Source: Dongibacter bovis
GTDB taxonomy: Bacteria; Bacillota; Negativicutes; Selenomonadales; Selenomonadaceae
Direction: 5' to 3'
Assembly: GCA_902763085.1 (NCBI GenBank)
Contig: CACWQW010000007.1
Coordinates: 1 to 38,841 of the forward strand
Length of the DNA stretch: 38,841 bases
In this document: one piece after another, positions 23,243 to 32,698 of the stretch
Position numbering within the stretch: the first letter of the stretch is position 1
Layout of the letters: the number at the start of each line of letters is the position of its first letter
The notes under the pieces: model-generated
Seen by the model: only the letters and a program-made list of their open reading frames with translations
What the model was told of the DNA's origin: nothing
The model's database searches: none
Translations under genes and position numbers: made by a program

Positions 23243-25738
23243 TTATTCGACACTGCGGAAATAATGCCCGCGCGTGATATCCTTTCCTTCGAGCTGCGTA
23301 ATCTCGTCCGCATGCTCCTGCCGCTCCGCCTCCGTCATCGAGAGGACTCTGCGGTAAGCGCGAACGAGGCTTGCGATCGCCTCTGCTGTCATCGCCTTTC
23401 CCTCGATGCGGATGCGTGCGATGCCGGCAGGTCCGAAGGACGCGGCATAGGGCAGCATGGAAAGCGTGCGGCTGTTGAGCACGTGCATGTGACAGAATTG
23501 ATCTGTGACGAGCGGGAAAGAAATCTCCTTTCGATCTTTGAGCGCATAGGTCCCCGACATGCAAGGCATAGAACACGCCTTCTCTCCACACCCTCCGAGG
23601 AAGCTGCCCAGAGCGCAGTACTCCGAGACCATGAGCTCCAGTGGCCCGTGAACGATGCACTCGAGCGGAAGCGGCATCGCCCCCGCCAGGCTTACGATCT
23701 GCTGCCAGGTGAGCTCCGGTGAAAGCGTCGCGCTCTTCACGCCTTGCGCCTGCAGGAACGAGAGTGTCTTGCGATTATAGGCGATAAGAGAACTATCCGT
23801 GTGCAACGCCAAAGGCGTCCGCGTGCGTGCGAGCTCCAGTGTGCCGATGTTCTGCACGTAGAGCTCGTCCGGCGGGATCTCCTGAAACAGATCCAAAAGG
23901 TCCAGCAGCTGCTTAAGGTGCACCTCACGAACGATGCGCGGTGTATTGAAGTAGATATGCTTCTTCTCCGACGCAGCCATCTTCCAGACCGACGCATACT
24001 CCGAGCCGGAAATCATGTGATGGCTGTAGGAATCCCCTCCGAATAATACGCCATCCGCACCCGCGCGGTAGGCTGCGGCTGCTTTCTCCACAGTATCGAC
24101 GGATACGACGAGTTCGCTGGCAGCATACACCTGCGGGGCACTCTGTGGCGACGGGCGCTCTTGCACGGTGTGCGCCTGCTGCGGACGCGCAAAGTCTAGG
24201 AGGCGCTGCTCCTCCAGCTCAGCGACGGCATGACGCCGCGCCTCGTTGATCTCACTCATCGGTATCATAACGTCACCGGTGAGCTGCACATCGAGGTGAC
24301 GGAGCGCAAACACCGACGTACCGAGGCGCTCGACCTGCTTGCGGATCACCGCCTCCGTGAGCGGGCGCTTCTGCGCTGGGACGCCGATGAAGTTCGTCCG
24401 CGCGGATGCCTGATGCCCGTCACTATCCGTCATCGTGAGGGAAAGCGGTGCACCGACGGCTGCCCGGACGATGACATCGACGGGAATTCTCCGGATGGGA
24501 GCTCCATGCGTATACAGTTCTTTTGCCTGCTGCATGAGCGTGCGGTCGAACACTTTGAAGACGCGGTCATGAGCATGGACAGGCGCCGGGAGGACGAATG
24601 CGACCGTCATGCCGGCCGTCCCCTCCGCGATGCCGTTCCCACGCGCATCCTGGAGTTCCTGAATCGTCGCCGTCACGCGCCCACCGACCTTGACCCAGAC
24701 ATCGACCTGGTCGCCAACGGCGAGCGTTCCGGAAAGCCGCAGCTGGACCCTGCGGCTTTTCGGATCGCATTGCACCACCCTGCCGATCAGGAGCCCACGG
24801 TTATTGGGGCGACGGTCACTCATCATCTGGCGTCCAGGGCGTCGTTCAAGATAAGCCGTCGTGAAGTCGCGATTGAAGATCTGCGCGAGCCGGTCCTTTT
24901 CCTCCGCCGTGGCAGCATACGATTCCACTCCCTCACGTGCACAGCGATCGATGGCCTCACGATACGTCTGTACGACTGTCGCCACATACTCCGGCCGCTT
25001 CATGCGCCCTTCGATCTTGAGGGAAGACACCCCGGCGGCGAGAAGCTTCGGCAGGATTTCAATGGTATTCATATCCTTAGGCGAAAGGAGGTATTTTCCA
25101 GCGGTATCGCCGAGGACGTCCTGCCCCGCCGCGTCGACGAGCGTATAGGGCAGACGGCAGGGCTGCGCGCAACGCCCGCGATTGCCGCTGCGCCCACCGA
25201 TCATGCTGCTCATGAGGCATTGCCCAGAATAGCAGACGCAGAGCGCCCCATGGACAAAGGTCTCAATCTCCAACGGCGTGTGCGACGTGATGTAATGGAT
25301 CTCCTCCAAAGAAAGCTCCCGCGACAGGACGACGCGTGTGAAGCCCAATCGTTCCATCGCCTGCACGCCGGCAAGATTGTGGATCGTCATCTGCGTGCTC
25401 GCATGCAGCGGGAGGTTCGGAGCCACTTCCTTTGCGAGTGCCGCGACACCGAGGTCCTGCACGAGGATGGCATCAATGCCGATCCGATCGAGGAACTGCA
25501 GATACGCCTTCAACGCCGGCAGTTCCTCATCCGAGGCGATGGTATTCACCGTCACGTGCAGATGCACCCCGCGCAGATGAGCAAAGCGCACCGCCCACTG
25601 CATCGTTTCCTCATCGAAATTATCCGCATAGGCACGGGCGCCAAAGTGATTGCCTGCCAGATAGACAGCATCTGCTCCCGCCTCCACCGCAGCGATCAGC
25701 GCCTCTTTGCTCCCTGCCGGAGCAAGTAATTCCACCAA
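23243..25738 (-). CDS. U32-family peptidase/RNA hydroxylation protein with DUF3656
   Basis: The protein has about 831 residues. The N-terminal U32 domain reads VELLAPAGSKEALIAAVEAGADAVY-type sequence (landmarks ELLAPAG and GADAVYLAG) with the cysteine cluster CVCYSGQC, GNRGRCAQPC near 180-210. A middle domain of about 100-150 residues resembles DUF3656, and a second, cysteine-bearing U32-like part lies near the C-terminus (CALGSFLGGCGEKACSMPC). Relatives are RlhA (23S rRNA C2501 hydroxylation) and TrhP (tRNA). The start is taken as TTG at 25738, because AGGAGG stands nine bases before it and the family begins close to ELLAPAG. An ATG 18 bases upstream encodes the ribosome site itself. Confidence 0.85.
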   Translation of the reverse strand: MVELLAPAGSKEALIAAVEAGADAVYLAGNHFGARAYADNFDEETMQWAVRFAHLRGVHLHVTVNTIASDEELPALKAYLQFLDRIGIDAILVQDLGVAALAKEVAPNLPLHASTQMTIHNLAGVQAMERLGFTRVVLSRELSLEEIHYITSHTPLEIETFVHGALCVCYSGQCLMSSMIGGRSGNRGRCAQPCRLPYTLVDAAGQDVLGDTAGKYLLSPKDMNTIEILPKLLAAGVSSLKIEGRMKRPEYVATVVQTYREAIDRCAREGVESYAATAEEKDRLAQIFNRDFTTAYLERRPGRQMMSDRRPNNRGLLIGRVVQCDPKSRRVQLRLSGTLAVGDQVDVWVKVGGRVTATIQELQDARGNGIAEGTAGMTVAFVLPAPVHAHDRVFKVFDRTLMQQAKELYTHGAPIRRIPVDVIVRAAVGAPLSLTMTDSDGHQASARTNFIGVPAQKRPLTEAVIRKQVERLGTSVFALRHLDVQLTGDVMIPMSEINEARRHAVAELEEQRLLDFARPQQAHTVQERPSPQSAPQVYAASELVVSVDTVEKAAAAYRAGADGVLFGGDSYSHHMISGSEYASVWKMAASEKKHIYFNTPRIVREVHLKQLLDLLDLFQEIPPDELYVQNIGTLELARTRTPLALHTDSSLIAYNRKTLSFLQAQGVKSATLSPELTWQQIVSLAGAMPLPLECIVHGPLELMVSEYCALGSFLGGCGEKACSMPCMSGTYALKDRKEISFPLVTDQFCHMHVLNSRTLSMLPYAASFGPAGIARIRIEGKAMTAEAIASLVRAYRRVLSMTEAERQEHADEITQLEGKDITRGHYFRSVE

Positions 25739-25934
25739 AGCAAGATTCCTCCTCATCTATGAAAAAGCATTTCCCAATGCTTGTACCCGTTTCGCTAAAA
25801 GATCCTTCCCTATTTGTACCGTAACGGTATTAGGAAAAAATAAGGAATCAACGATTTCACCCTCGAAGGCAAAACCGAGATTCCACCTGCAATACAGGAA
25901 GCGAAACTTATCCTCTATCGTTTCCTCGAAAAAC
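25739..25934 (-). other. Gap between GNAT and U32 genes with an unassigned open frame
   Basis: One minus-strand frame stays open to 25757 and reads plausibly protein-like (DKFRFLYCRWNLGFAFEG, NTVTVQIGKDLLAKRVQALG), but it has no in-frame start with a ribosome site outside the acetyltransferase gene. It could be the 3' remnant of a gene displaced by the acetyltransferase or chance. I recognise no domain. Confidence 0.3.
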
Positions 25935-26516
25935 TCATGCCGACGGGAGCGATGCATAGGGACGAACGGCCCGCGGCTTTTCCGTATGCGCAGCGAGCAG
26001 TTTTTCCATCCATGCCACATCGTACCAACGCCCGAATTTATACCCACTTTGATGGAATGTGCCGACAAGCTGATAGCCAAGACGTTGATGGAAGGTGATA
26101 CTGGCATTCGTGAGATAAGGATCATCGGCCGTACGCGGTACGGCGATGCAAGCATTGATGTTGAGGATTCCCATCTCACGCAGCGCCTTCTCCAATGCCA
26201 CGTACAGGGAACGGCCAAGGCCTCTGCCGCGTGCCTCCCGTGCGATGTAGATACTCGCTTCTACCGACCAAGCATACGCTGCCCGGCCGTAAAAGGCATG
26301 CGCATAGGCATAACCGAGCACGCCTTTTGCGCTTTCGAGGACGAGGTAGGGATTGTGGCGAAGGATTTCTTCCCGCCGCGCTTCCATCTCCGCCGCATCC
26401 GGTGCCTGATATTCAAAGGTGATGGCAGTCTCTTCCACGTAATAGCGGTAGATGCGTGCCAGATCCCCTGCATCCTCTGCTCGTGCCGTACGAATCAATA
26501 GCTTCTCTTCTCCCAT
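25935..26516 (-). CDS. GNAT N-acetyltransferase, phosphinothricin-acetyltransferase-like
   Basis: The protein has 193 residues. It starts LLIRTARAEDAGDLARIYRYYVEETAITFE and has WSVEASIYIAREARGRGLGRSLY (acetyl-CoA loop RGRGLG at about 105) and the C-terminal HQSGYKFGRWYDVAWMEKLL, all typical of the Pat/Bar/MddA branch of GNAT enzymes. These acetylate the amino group of phosphinothricin, methionine sulfone or other small amines; the physiological substrate here is unknown. AAGGAG before ATG at 26516 sets the start. It is 33 bases downstream of the serine acetyltransferase gene, probably in one operon. Confidence 0.9.
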   Translation of the reverse strand: MGEEKLLIRTARAEDAGDLARIYRYYVEETAITFEYQAPDAAEMEARREEILRHNPYLVLESAKGVLGYAYAHAFYGRAAYAWSVEASIYIAREARGRGLGRSLYVALEKALREMGILNINACIAVPRTADDPYLTNASITFHQRLGYQLVGTFHQSGYKFGRWYDVAWMEKLLAAHTEKPRAVRPYASLPSA

Positions 26517-26549
26517 CGACGCTCCTTCCCTGGCACACACCCAACGGCA

Positions 26550-27506
26550 TCAAATCACATAGAACCACGCCGCATCCGGATCCGCTTCGACTTCCTGGAT
26601 CTCTTTATGATCCTTATTGTAGCGGAGCTCCTGATTCTTGACACTCACCTTCGTTCCGGCTGCAATCGATTTCGTCAAGAACACGTTGCCGCCGATGACG
26701 GCGCCCTTCCCGATCACAGTATCGCCGCCCAAGATGGAAGCGCCGGAATAAATCGTAACATAGTCAGCGATGGTCGGATGACGCTTCTTGTTAAACAGCT
26801 TGCGCCCGCCGGAGGTCGAAAGCGCTCCGAGCGTGACGCCCTGATAGATCTTGACGTGTTCCCCGATCTCCGTCGTCTCGCCGATGACGATGCCTGTGCC
26901 ATGGTCGATCATGAAATACTTGCCGATGATCGCACCGGGGTTGATATCGATTCCCGTCTTGCTATGGGCGAGCTCCGTCATGATGCGTGGGATGACTGGC
27001 ACTTGCATCTGATACAGCACGTGCGCAAAGCGATAAATGGTAATCGCATAGAGCCCCGGATAGGCAAAGATGATCTCGTCGGCACTCTCTGCCGCCGGAT
27101 CGCCATCAAAAACCGCGGCAACATCGGTGGCAAGATATTCGCGAATCGTGGGAATCTGCTGAAGGAATCTCAGCGTGATCTGTTGGGACTGTTCGCGTGT
27201 CTCCGCCAGCTTGCAGTCATCGGAAGGCTGACCGTAGCGCAGTGCGATGGAGATCTGTTTGTTGAGCCGGAAGGCAATATCCTCGATCACCATCGATAGA
27301 TTGTTGCGAATATCATAGATCCGATAATGCTTGTCCTTGGAAAAGCCTGGATAAGCGACGCGCACCAATTCATTGATGAGCTCATAGATCACCTTGGTAT
27401 CCGGTTGGTTGAAGACATCGAGCTTATCGATCGAACGTCCCTTATCATAATCTGCAAGGATTGCCTGCGTCGTCTCGTGAATCGCCGGGGAAATCAAATC
27501 CTTCAT
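26550..27506 (-). CDS. epsC: Serine O-acetyltransferase, EpsC type
   Basis: The protein has 318 residues. An N-terminal helical domain (about 1-170) is followed by left-handed beta-helix hexapeptide repeats (GIDINPGAIIGKYFMIDHGTGIVIGETTEIGEH, landmarks HGTGIVIGE, GGRKLFNKKRHPTI, GASILGGDTVIG). His in DHGTG is the catalytic base. The extended N-terminal region separates EpsC from the shorter CysE. It makes O-acetylserine from serine and acetyl-CoA for cysteine synthesis. No cysK is in the window. A GCAGGTG-type ribosome site precedes the ATG. Confidence 0.93.
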   Translation of the reverse strand: MKDLISPAIHETTQAILADYDKGRSIDKLDVFNQPDTKVIYELINELVRVAYPGFSKDKHYRIYDIRNNLSMVIEDIAFRLNKQISIALRYGQPSDDCKLAETREQSQQITLRFLQQIPTIREYLATDVAAVFDGDPAAESADEIIFAYPGLYAITIYRFAHVLYQMQVPVIPRIMTELAHSKTGIDINPGAIIGKYFMIDHGTGIVIGETTEIGEHVKIYQGVTLGALSTSGGRKLFNKKRHPTIADYVTIYSGASILGGDTVIGKGAVIGGNVFLTKSIAAGTKVSVKNQELRYNKDHKEIQEVEADPDAAWFYVI

Positions 27507-27612
27507 ATCCGTGCACCTGCCCCTTTATCATTTTAATCAATCGTATGGTTCCATCCTCGCATAGGAATCCTCCTATACAGGAATACTGAAAAATGCGCTC
27601 GTAGGAATCCTC

Positions 27613-28305
27613 TCACACGGATTTCTCGTACTGGAAGCGATAGCCAACGCCGCGCACCGTCTCAATCGCATTGGCAATCTCTGGGGATGCCGACAATTTG
27701 CTGCGCAGATGCCTTACATGCACATCTACCGTCCGCGTGTCCCCATAGTATTCATATCCCCAAATGCGGGTCAGTAATTCATCTCGCGAATACGCACGAC
27801 CGATATGCGTCAAGAAAAGTTTCAGCAGCTCATATTCCTTCGGTGTCAGAGAAATCTCCTTGTCCTTCAGTTTCACGGTGTAGGCGGCAAAATCCATAGA
27901 CAGGTCGCCAAGACTGATCGTGAGTTGATTTTCCTGCGGTTTGGGGAGGGCCCTCCGCTTGACCGCCTTGATCCTTGCCAAGAGCTCTCGCATGGAAAAG
28001 GGCTTTGCCAAATAATCATCCGCCCCCAGCTCAAGTCCCAGGACCGTATCGATCTCTTCCGCTTTGGCCGTCAGCATGATGATGGGAATCTCTTTTGTCC
28101 TCTCATCAGATTTCAAGCGGCGGCACACCTCATAGCCGTCAATCTCCGGCAACATAAGGTCCAAAAGGATGAATTCGGCTTGTGGTGCCTTCGCCAGAGC
28201 TTCCGCACCATCCACTGCCGTCAATACCTCATATCCATGACGCGTCAATTGGAGTGCCAAGAGTTCACGAATGGAATCATCGTCATCAACAGCAAGTATT
28301 TTCAA
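27613..28305 (-). CDS. OmpR/PhoB-family response regulator (no kinase adjacent)
   Basis: The protein has 230 residues. The receiver has DDDD at 7-10, phospho-acceptor Asp49 (LLDLMLPEIDG), MLTAKAEE and the lysine in LAKPFSMREL. The winged-helix domain ends RTVDVHVRHLRSKL, ETVRGVGYRFQYE. The start codon is TTG at 28305, preceded by a strong GGGGGGAG site. It overlaps the stop of the upstream membrane-protein gene as TTGA. No histidine kinase lies nearby, so it is an orphan regulator or uses a distant kinase. Confidence 0.93.
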   Translation of the reverse strand: MKILAVDDDDSIRELLALQLTRHGYEVLTAVDGAEALAKAPQAEFILLDLMLPEIDGYEVCRRLKSDERTKEIPIIMLTAKAEEIDTVLGLELGADDYLAKPFSMRELLARIKAVKRRALPKPQENQLTISLGDLSMDFAAYTVKLKDKEISLTPKEYELLKLFLTHIGRAYSRDELLTRIWGYEYYGDTRTVDVHVRHLRSKLSASPEIANAIETVRGVGYRFQYEKSV

Positions 28306-28985
28306 TCGACTCCCCCCTGTGTTTCCAGATGATATAATTCCAAAGTATCATGTATTTTCTTAATCTCATCCTGTGTCAGCTGCTGCGTGCGTCCTGCACC
28401 ACTTTCCTGCTGATAGTAATGAAGGGAAACGCTGTTGGAGGAACCGATCTCGCTGAGGAGTTCCTCCTCCTCTTTTGTAGCGGTGTGGACGTAATTCTCG
28501 GCAAGGTCTTCGGCGTCGGTTGCCATCTTATCCCGTCGGTCTTTGGCGGAAAATGTGAGCGTATGTCTCCCCGCATCCGTGGTCACCATCAGCGCATCTC
28601 CATGGATCCAGGCCGTTTTTTGCGGATCGGCGATGTCATAGAAATAATACACGTCGAATTTTAGCTCGTACTCCACGCCATCCGTGACGATGAATGGGCG
28701 CAGATAAACGCCTGGCTCCGGTTTCTTGGGATAATCGAAGGTGTAAAGTGTCAACCCGTTGCGTTCGACGACTTTCATTTCCTGACGCAGAGCCGTTTCC
28801 CGTCTGCGGTCAGCGTTTTCCTCCGCGGGTTGCGTTGCGGCAGTCGTTGGCGCCTTCACCGAGCTGCTCACAGGGGTCGCCGGTGGCGCCTGCTGTGAGT
28901 GATCCCCCAGGGAAAAGTAGATTCCCGCCCCCGCAGCGATCATCAAAGCGTAGATCAAGCAGGCGATGAGTACGATTCTCCGCAT
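28302..28985 (-). CDS. Membrane-anchored protein of unknown function coupled to the regulator
   Basis: The protein has 227 residues. An N-terminal hydrophobic segment (about 3-25: IVLIACLIYALMIAAGAGIYF) serves as anchor or uncleaved signal. A Ser/Thr/Pro/Ala-rich linker follows (about 32-55), then a soluble domain of about 165 residues (LTLYTFDYPKKPEPGVYLRP, ELKFDVYYFYDIADPQKTAW, HTLTFSAKDRRDKMAT) that should lie outside the cytoplasm. I recognise no domain. GAGGAG before ATG at 28985 sets the start. Coupled translation with the regulator suggests a joint function, possibly in signal sensing, but this is inference. Confidence 0.8.
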   Translation of the reverse strand: MRRIVLIACLIYALMIAAGAGIYFSLGDHSQQAPPATPVSSSVKAPTTAATQPAEENADRRRETALRQEMKVVERNGLTLYTFDYPKKPEPGVYLRPFIVTDGVEYELKFDVYYFYDIADPQKTAWIHGDALMVTTDAGRHTLTFSAKDRRDKMATDAEDLAENYVHTATKEEEELLSEIGSSNSVSLHYYQQESGAGRTQQLTQDEIKKIHDTLELYHLETQGGVD

Positions 28986-29041
28986 ACGCAACTCCTCATT
29001 TCCCAGAAATCCGACATCTTCCTGCATTCGCCACTTTCACC

Positions 29042-29070
29042 ATTATAACAAAGAAGCGCCAGTATGGAAA
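29042..29070 (-). promoter_or_regulatory. Promoter of the membrane-protein/regulator operon
   Basis: On the minus strand TATAAT (29042-29047) is preceded at 17 bases by TTTCCA (29065-29070). The start codon is about 57 bases downstream. Confidence 0.6.
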
Positions 29071-29113
29071 CATGAAACGTAATACGGCTTGCACGCTTGG
29101 AGTTTTACATACG

Positions 29114-29138
29114 AAAAAGGAGCCCTCGAAAGGGCCCC
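29114..29138 (-). terminator. pckA terminator
   Basis: GGAGCCCT (29119-29126) and AGGGCCCC (29131-29138) pair with one mismatch around the tetraloop CGAA. On the minus strand a T5 run follows. It lies about 30 bases after the pckA stop. Confidence 0.85.
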
Positions 29139-29166
29139 TTCCTTATGATAAGCAGATGGCACTGAA

Positions 29167-30816
29167 TCAGAGCTGCGGGCCGGCTGCAACGAGAGCCTTG
29201 CCTGCTGCCGTATTCGTGTACTTCTTGTCGAAGTTGTCGATAAACATCTGAGCGAGGTGTTTTGCACGTGCATCCCACTCGGAAGCATCCTTGTAATCCC
29301 ACTTGGACTTCGAAGGATCCTTGTACGTATCCTTCGGATCGAGGACTTCCGTAGCGACGCCATCGAGCTTCGTCGGGATCTCGAGGTTGAAGTACGGGAT
29401 CTTCTTCGTCGGAGCCTTCGTGATGGCACCGCTGTGGATCGCATCGATGATGCCGCGCGTATCCTTGATGGAGATGCGCTTACCATAGCCGTTCCAACCC
29501 GTGTTGACGAGATATGCTTTCGTTCCGTTGGCTTTGACGCGCTTTACGAGCTCCTCAGCATACTTCGTCGGAGGAAGCTCGAGGAACGCCTGACCGAAGC
29601 AAGCAGAGAACGTCGGCGTCGGCTCCGTGATGCCGCGCTCCGTACCAGCGAGCTTGGACGTGAAGCCAGAGAGGAAGTAATACTGCATCTGCTCCGGCGT
29701 CAGGATGGAGACCGGCGGCAGGACGCCGAATGCATCCGCAGCGAGGAAGATGACGCTCTTTGCGGCCGGCGCAGCACTGCGGTCGTTGACAAAGTCCTTG
29801 ACCGTGCTCTTGATATGATCGATCGGATAGGAAACACGCGTGTTCTCCGTGATGGACTTATCAGCGAAATCAATCTTGCCGTTCTCATCGAGCACGACGT
29901 TCTCGAGGAGGGCGTTGCGCTTGATGGCGCCGTAGATATCCGGCTCCGACTCCATATCGAGGTTGATGACCTTTGCGTAGCAGCCGCCCTCGAAGTTGAA
30001 GATGCCGTCATCATCCCAGCCGTGCTCATCATCGCCGATGAGGAGACGCTTCGGATCCGTGGAGAGCGTCGTCTTGCCCGTGCCGGAGAGGCCGAAGAAG
30101 ATCGCCGTGTTCTTGCCCTGCTTATCCGTGTTGGCGGAGCAGTGCATCGCAGCGATACCCTTGAGCGGGAGGAAGTAGTTCATCATGGAGAACATGCCCT
30201 TCTTCATCTCGCCGCCGTACCACGTATTGATAATGACCTGCTGGCGCTCCGTGAGGTTGAAGACGACAGCCGTATCGGAATGCAGGCCGAGCTCCTTGTA
30301 ATTCTCAACTTTTGCCTTGGACGCATTGAAGACAACGAAATCCGGTTTGAAATTCTCAAGCTCTTCCTTCGTCGGCTTGATGAACATGTTCGTCACGAAA
30401 TGAGCCTGCCATGCAACCTCAACGATGAAGCGAACCGCCATGCGCGTATCCTTGTTGGCGCCGCAGAAGCCATCCACGACGAACAGGCGCTTGTTGGAAA
30501 GCTCTTTCTTCGCGATCTCCTTGACAGCAGCCCATGCCTCTTTCGAAGCTCTGTGGTTATCGTTGTGGTAAGCATCGCTATCCCACCAAACCGTGTCATG
30601 GGACGTCTCATCATCAACGATGAACTTGTCCTTCGGAGAACGACCCGTGAAGATACCGGTCTTAACATCAACGGCACCCAGCTCAGAGACCTGACCCTTC
30701 TCGTAGCCCGTCAGACCATCCTTCGTCTCTTCTTCAAAGAGAACCTTATAAGAAGGATTGTGGAGGATTTCCGTTACGCCAGTGATTCCGTACTGGCTAA
30801 GATCGACGTTTGCCAT
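29167..30816 (-). CDS. pckA: Phosphoenolpyruvate carboxykinase (ATP)
   Basis: The protein has 549 residues. Kinase-1a P-loop [11 protein letters not shown] begins at 242, kinase-2 [21 protein letters not shown] follows (landmark IGDDEHGW), and the substrate motifs [10 protein letters not shown] (near 56-65) and [12 protein letters not shown] are intact. The P-loop type marks the ATP-dependent enzyme. It interconverts oxaloacetate and PEP; in succinate- or propionate-forming fermenters it commonly runs as a CO2-fixing step that yields ATP, which fits the Dcu carrier nearby. Monocistronic, with its own promoter and terminator. Confidence 0.97.
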   Translation of the reverse strand: MANVDLSQYGITGVTEILHNPSYKVLFEEETKDGLTGYEKGQVSELGAVDVKTGIFTGRSPKDKFIVDDETSHDTVWWDSDAYHNDNHRASKEAWAAVKEIAKKELSNKRLFVVDGFCGANKDTRMAVRFIVEVAWQAHFVTNMFIKPTKEELENFKPDFVVFNASKAKVENYKELGLHSDTAVVFNLTERQQVIINTWYGGEMKKGMFSMMNYFLPLKGIAAMHCSANTDKQGKNTAIFFGLSGTGKTTLSTDPKRLLIGDDEHGWDDDGIFNFEGGCYAKVINLDMESEPDIYGAIKRNALLENVVLDENGKIDFADKSITENTRVSYPIDHIKSTVKDFVNDRSAAPAAKSVIFLAADAFGVLPPVSILTPEQMQYYFLSGFTSKLAGTERGITEPTPTFSACFGQAFLELPPTKYAEELVKRVKANGTKAYLVNTGWNGYGKRISIKDTRGIIDAIHSGAITKAPTKKIPYFNLEIPTKLDGVATEVLDPKDTYKDPSKSKWDYKDASEWDARAKHLAQMFIDNFDKKYTNTAAGKALVAAGPQL

Positions 30817-30900
30817 GTGCTTTCAACCTCTTTCATTGAAAATCAACTAGTGCCATCGCGGGAGTCTGCCTTTCTGTGGTTTTCTCCCCACACCGCTATT

Positions 30901-30929
30901 ATCTTAGCTTATCGTGTCATAAATGTCAA
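30901..30929 (-). promoter_or_regulatory. pckA promoter
   Basis: On the minus strand TTGACA (30924-30929) and TAAGAT (30901-30906) are 17 bases apart, identical in both hexamers to the cbiL promoter. The leader would be about 78 bases long. Confidence 0.7.
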
Positions 30930-31090
30930 GGATTTCACAAAGTCGCTCAAAAGGAGCCAACCCTGCAAGACTCAATCACAGCCGGGCAGATCTCGTTCTT
31001 TCTTGCTATGTTGAATGTCTGTTTGTGTCTGTTTCCCTGGTGAACGTTCGGAACAAATTTGATTATTTCGACTGTGGTCTTATTCCTTCG

Positions 31091-32578
31091 TCATTGCTTT
31101 GCAAATGCCGCTACAAATTTTTTCATCTCATCCGGCGCGCAGACATCGCGATGACGTACCGTTTTCTCGCGCAGGGAGGCGAGGCCGCGCGGAATCTTAT
31201 CATCATTCAGCTCCTGGAGCCGATCGAGCAGCGCGAACTCATCCTGGCTATCCACCGGAACTCCGAGTGCAGATAGCACGCTCCCATTGAATTTATACGG
31301 GCTGGCCGTGGATACGACCACCATCTCCCGCTGATCCCCCGTCTCTCTCTGATAGCGCTCCGCCACCTGCCAGGCGACCGCGGTATGCGTATCCGGAATA
31401 TAATGATGAAAGGAGTATGCCTCCTTGATGGTCGCCTTCGTCGCCTCATCGTCAGCCCAGTCTGCCCAAAACGTCTGCTGGATTTTCTGCAGCAGTTTCT
31501 TGTCGATGGTATAGGTTCCCGTCTTGGCCAGTTCTTTCATCCACTTCGCAACTTGCTGCGCATCGTTCGACATATGATACAGCAGACGCTCCAGATTGCT
31601 GGAAATCAAGATATCCATCGAAGGCGTGATGGTCTTATAGAACGCCCGGTTCCGATTATATGTTCCCGTATGCAGGAATTCCGTCAGGACGTTGTTGCGA
31701 TTCGAGGCGCAGATCAGGCGCCCGATCGGCAGGCCCATGCATTTTGCATAATACCCCGCAAGGATATCGCCAAAATTCCCTGTCGGGACGCAGAAATTCA
31801 CCTCATCGCCATAGGCAATGCGCTCGGCGCCGAGCAAGTCTGCGTACGCACTAAAATAATAGACGATCTGCGGGACGAGGCGGCCCCAGTTGATCGAATT
31901 CGCCGAGGAGAGCTTGACGCCGGCCGCTGCCAACTCTTCACCGAAGGCCACATCGCCAAAGATGCGTTTCACGCCGCTTTGCGCATCATCGAAATTGCCG
32001 CGCACCGCTGTGACATTGACGTTGCTGCCTTCCTGCGTCAACATCTGCAATCCCTGGATGCGACTGACGCCGCCCTCCGGATAGAAGACCATGATCTTCG
32101 TCTGGTCGACATCGCGGAAACCCTCCAGGGCGGCCTTTCCCGTATCGCCAGACGTCGCCACGAGGATCAGAACCGTCGCCTTTTCCCCGGTCTTTTCGAG
32201 CGCCGTCTTGAGCAGCTGCGGTAAAAGCTGCAGCGCCATATCCTTGAAGGCGCTCGTCGGCCCGTGCCAAAGCTCCAGCACGCTGCCATCATCAAAGATC
32301 CGCGTTGGTGCCCTGCGCTCCGTATCGAACTTATCCAAGCCATAGGCGCGCGTCACGCATCCACGGATTTCTTCTTCCGTATAGTCCGTCAGGAATCGGC
32401 GCAAGACGGCAACCGCACGTTCTTCATAGGAAAGGGGCACCAAGCCTTTGACGAACGCCGGATCGACCGTCGGGATCTCCTCCGGTACGAACAGGCCCCC
32501 ATTGCTGGACAATCCCTGGATGATGGCTTCTGCTGATGACAAATGCTCCTCGCCACCGCGCGTGCTGAAATATTTCAA
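31091..32578 (-). CDS. thrC: Threonine synthase
   Basis: The protein has 495 residues. The start KYFSTRGGEEHLSSAEAIIQGLSSNGGLFVPE (landmarks STRGG and NGGLFVPE) is the threonine synthase signature. The PLP lysine is Lys112 in LWHGPTSAFKDMALQLLP, and the phosphate-binding loop is VATSGDTGKAALEG. It converts O-phosphohomoserine to threonine. The start codon is TTG at 32578, with AGAGG eight bases upstream; longer in-frame extensions run into the divergent nadE promoter region. Its neighbours are unrelated to threonine synthesis. No clear terminator was found in the 160 bases after its stop. Confidence 0.94.
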   Translation of the reverse strand: MKYFSTRGGEEHLSSAEAIIQGLSSNGGLFVPEEIPTVDPAFVKGLVPLSYEERAVAVLRRFLTDYTEEEIRGCVTRAYGLDKFDTERRAPTRIFDDGSVLELWHGPTSAFKDMALQLLPQLLKTALEKTGEKATVLILVATSGDTGKAALEGFRDVDQTKIMVFYPEGGVSRIQGLQMLTQEGSNVNVTAVRGNFDDAQSGVKRIFGDVAFGEELAAAGVKLSSANSINWGRLVPQIVYYFSAYADLLGAERIAYGDEVNFCVPTGNFGDILAGYYAKCMGLPIGRLICASNRNNVLTEFLHTGTYNRNRAFYKTITPSMDILISSNLERLLYHMSNDAQQVAKWMKELAKTGTYTIDKKLLQKIQQTFWADWADDEATKATIKEAYSFHHYIPDTHTAVAWQVAERYQRETGDQREMVVVSTASPYKFNGSVLSALGVPVDSQDEFALLDRLQELNDDKIPRGLASLREKTVRHRDVCAPDEMKKFVAAFAKQ

Positions 32579-32698
32579 GAAAATCGCCTCTCTTTTAGGA
32601 TATTGGGAAATATGGTAAAATATCTTGGAATCATTTCTCCAAGGATAGACTTTTATTATTATATCATCTGTAAAGATGTTACTCAAGAGGTGTGTTTT
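32579..32698. promoter_or_regulatory. Divergent thrC/nadE regulatory region
   Basis: These 120 AT-rich bases must hold both promoters. CTTGGA (32624-32629) and TCCAAG (32638-32643) form an inverted repeat near the middle. I could not choose unambiguous -35/-10 hexamers. Confidence 0.4.

Noticed and set aside
24230..25729. 499-codon plus-strand frame
   Set aside because: Antisense shadow of the U32-family gene; same reasoning.
29257..31014. 585-codon open frame on the plus strand
   Set aside because: It is fully antisense to pckA, whose motifs are intact. Long shadow frames are expected from the codon use of this GC-rich DNA. The translation has no recognisable domain.
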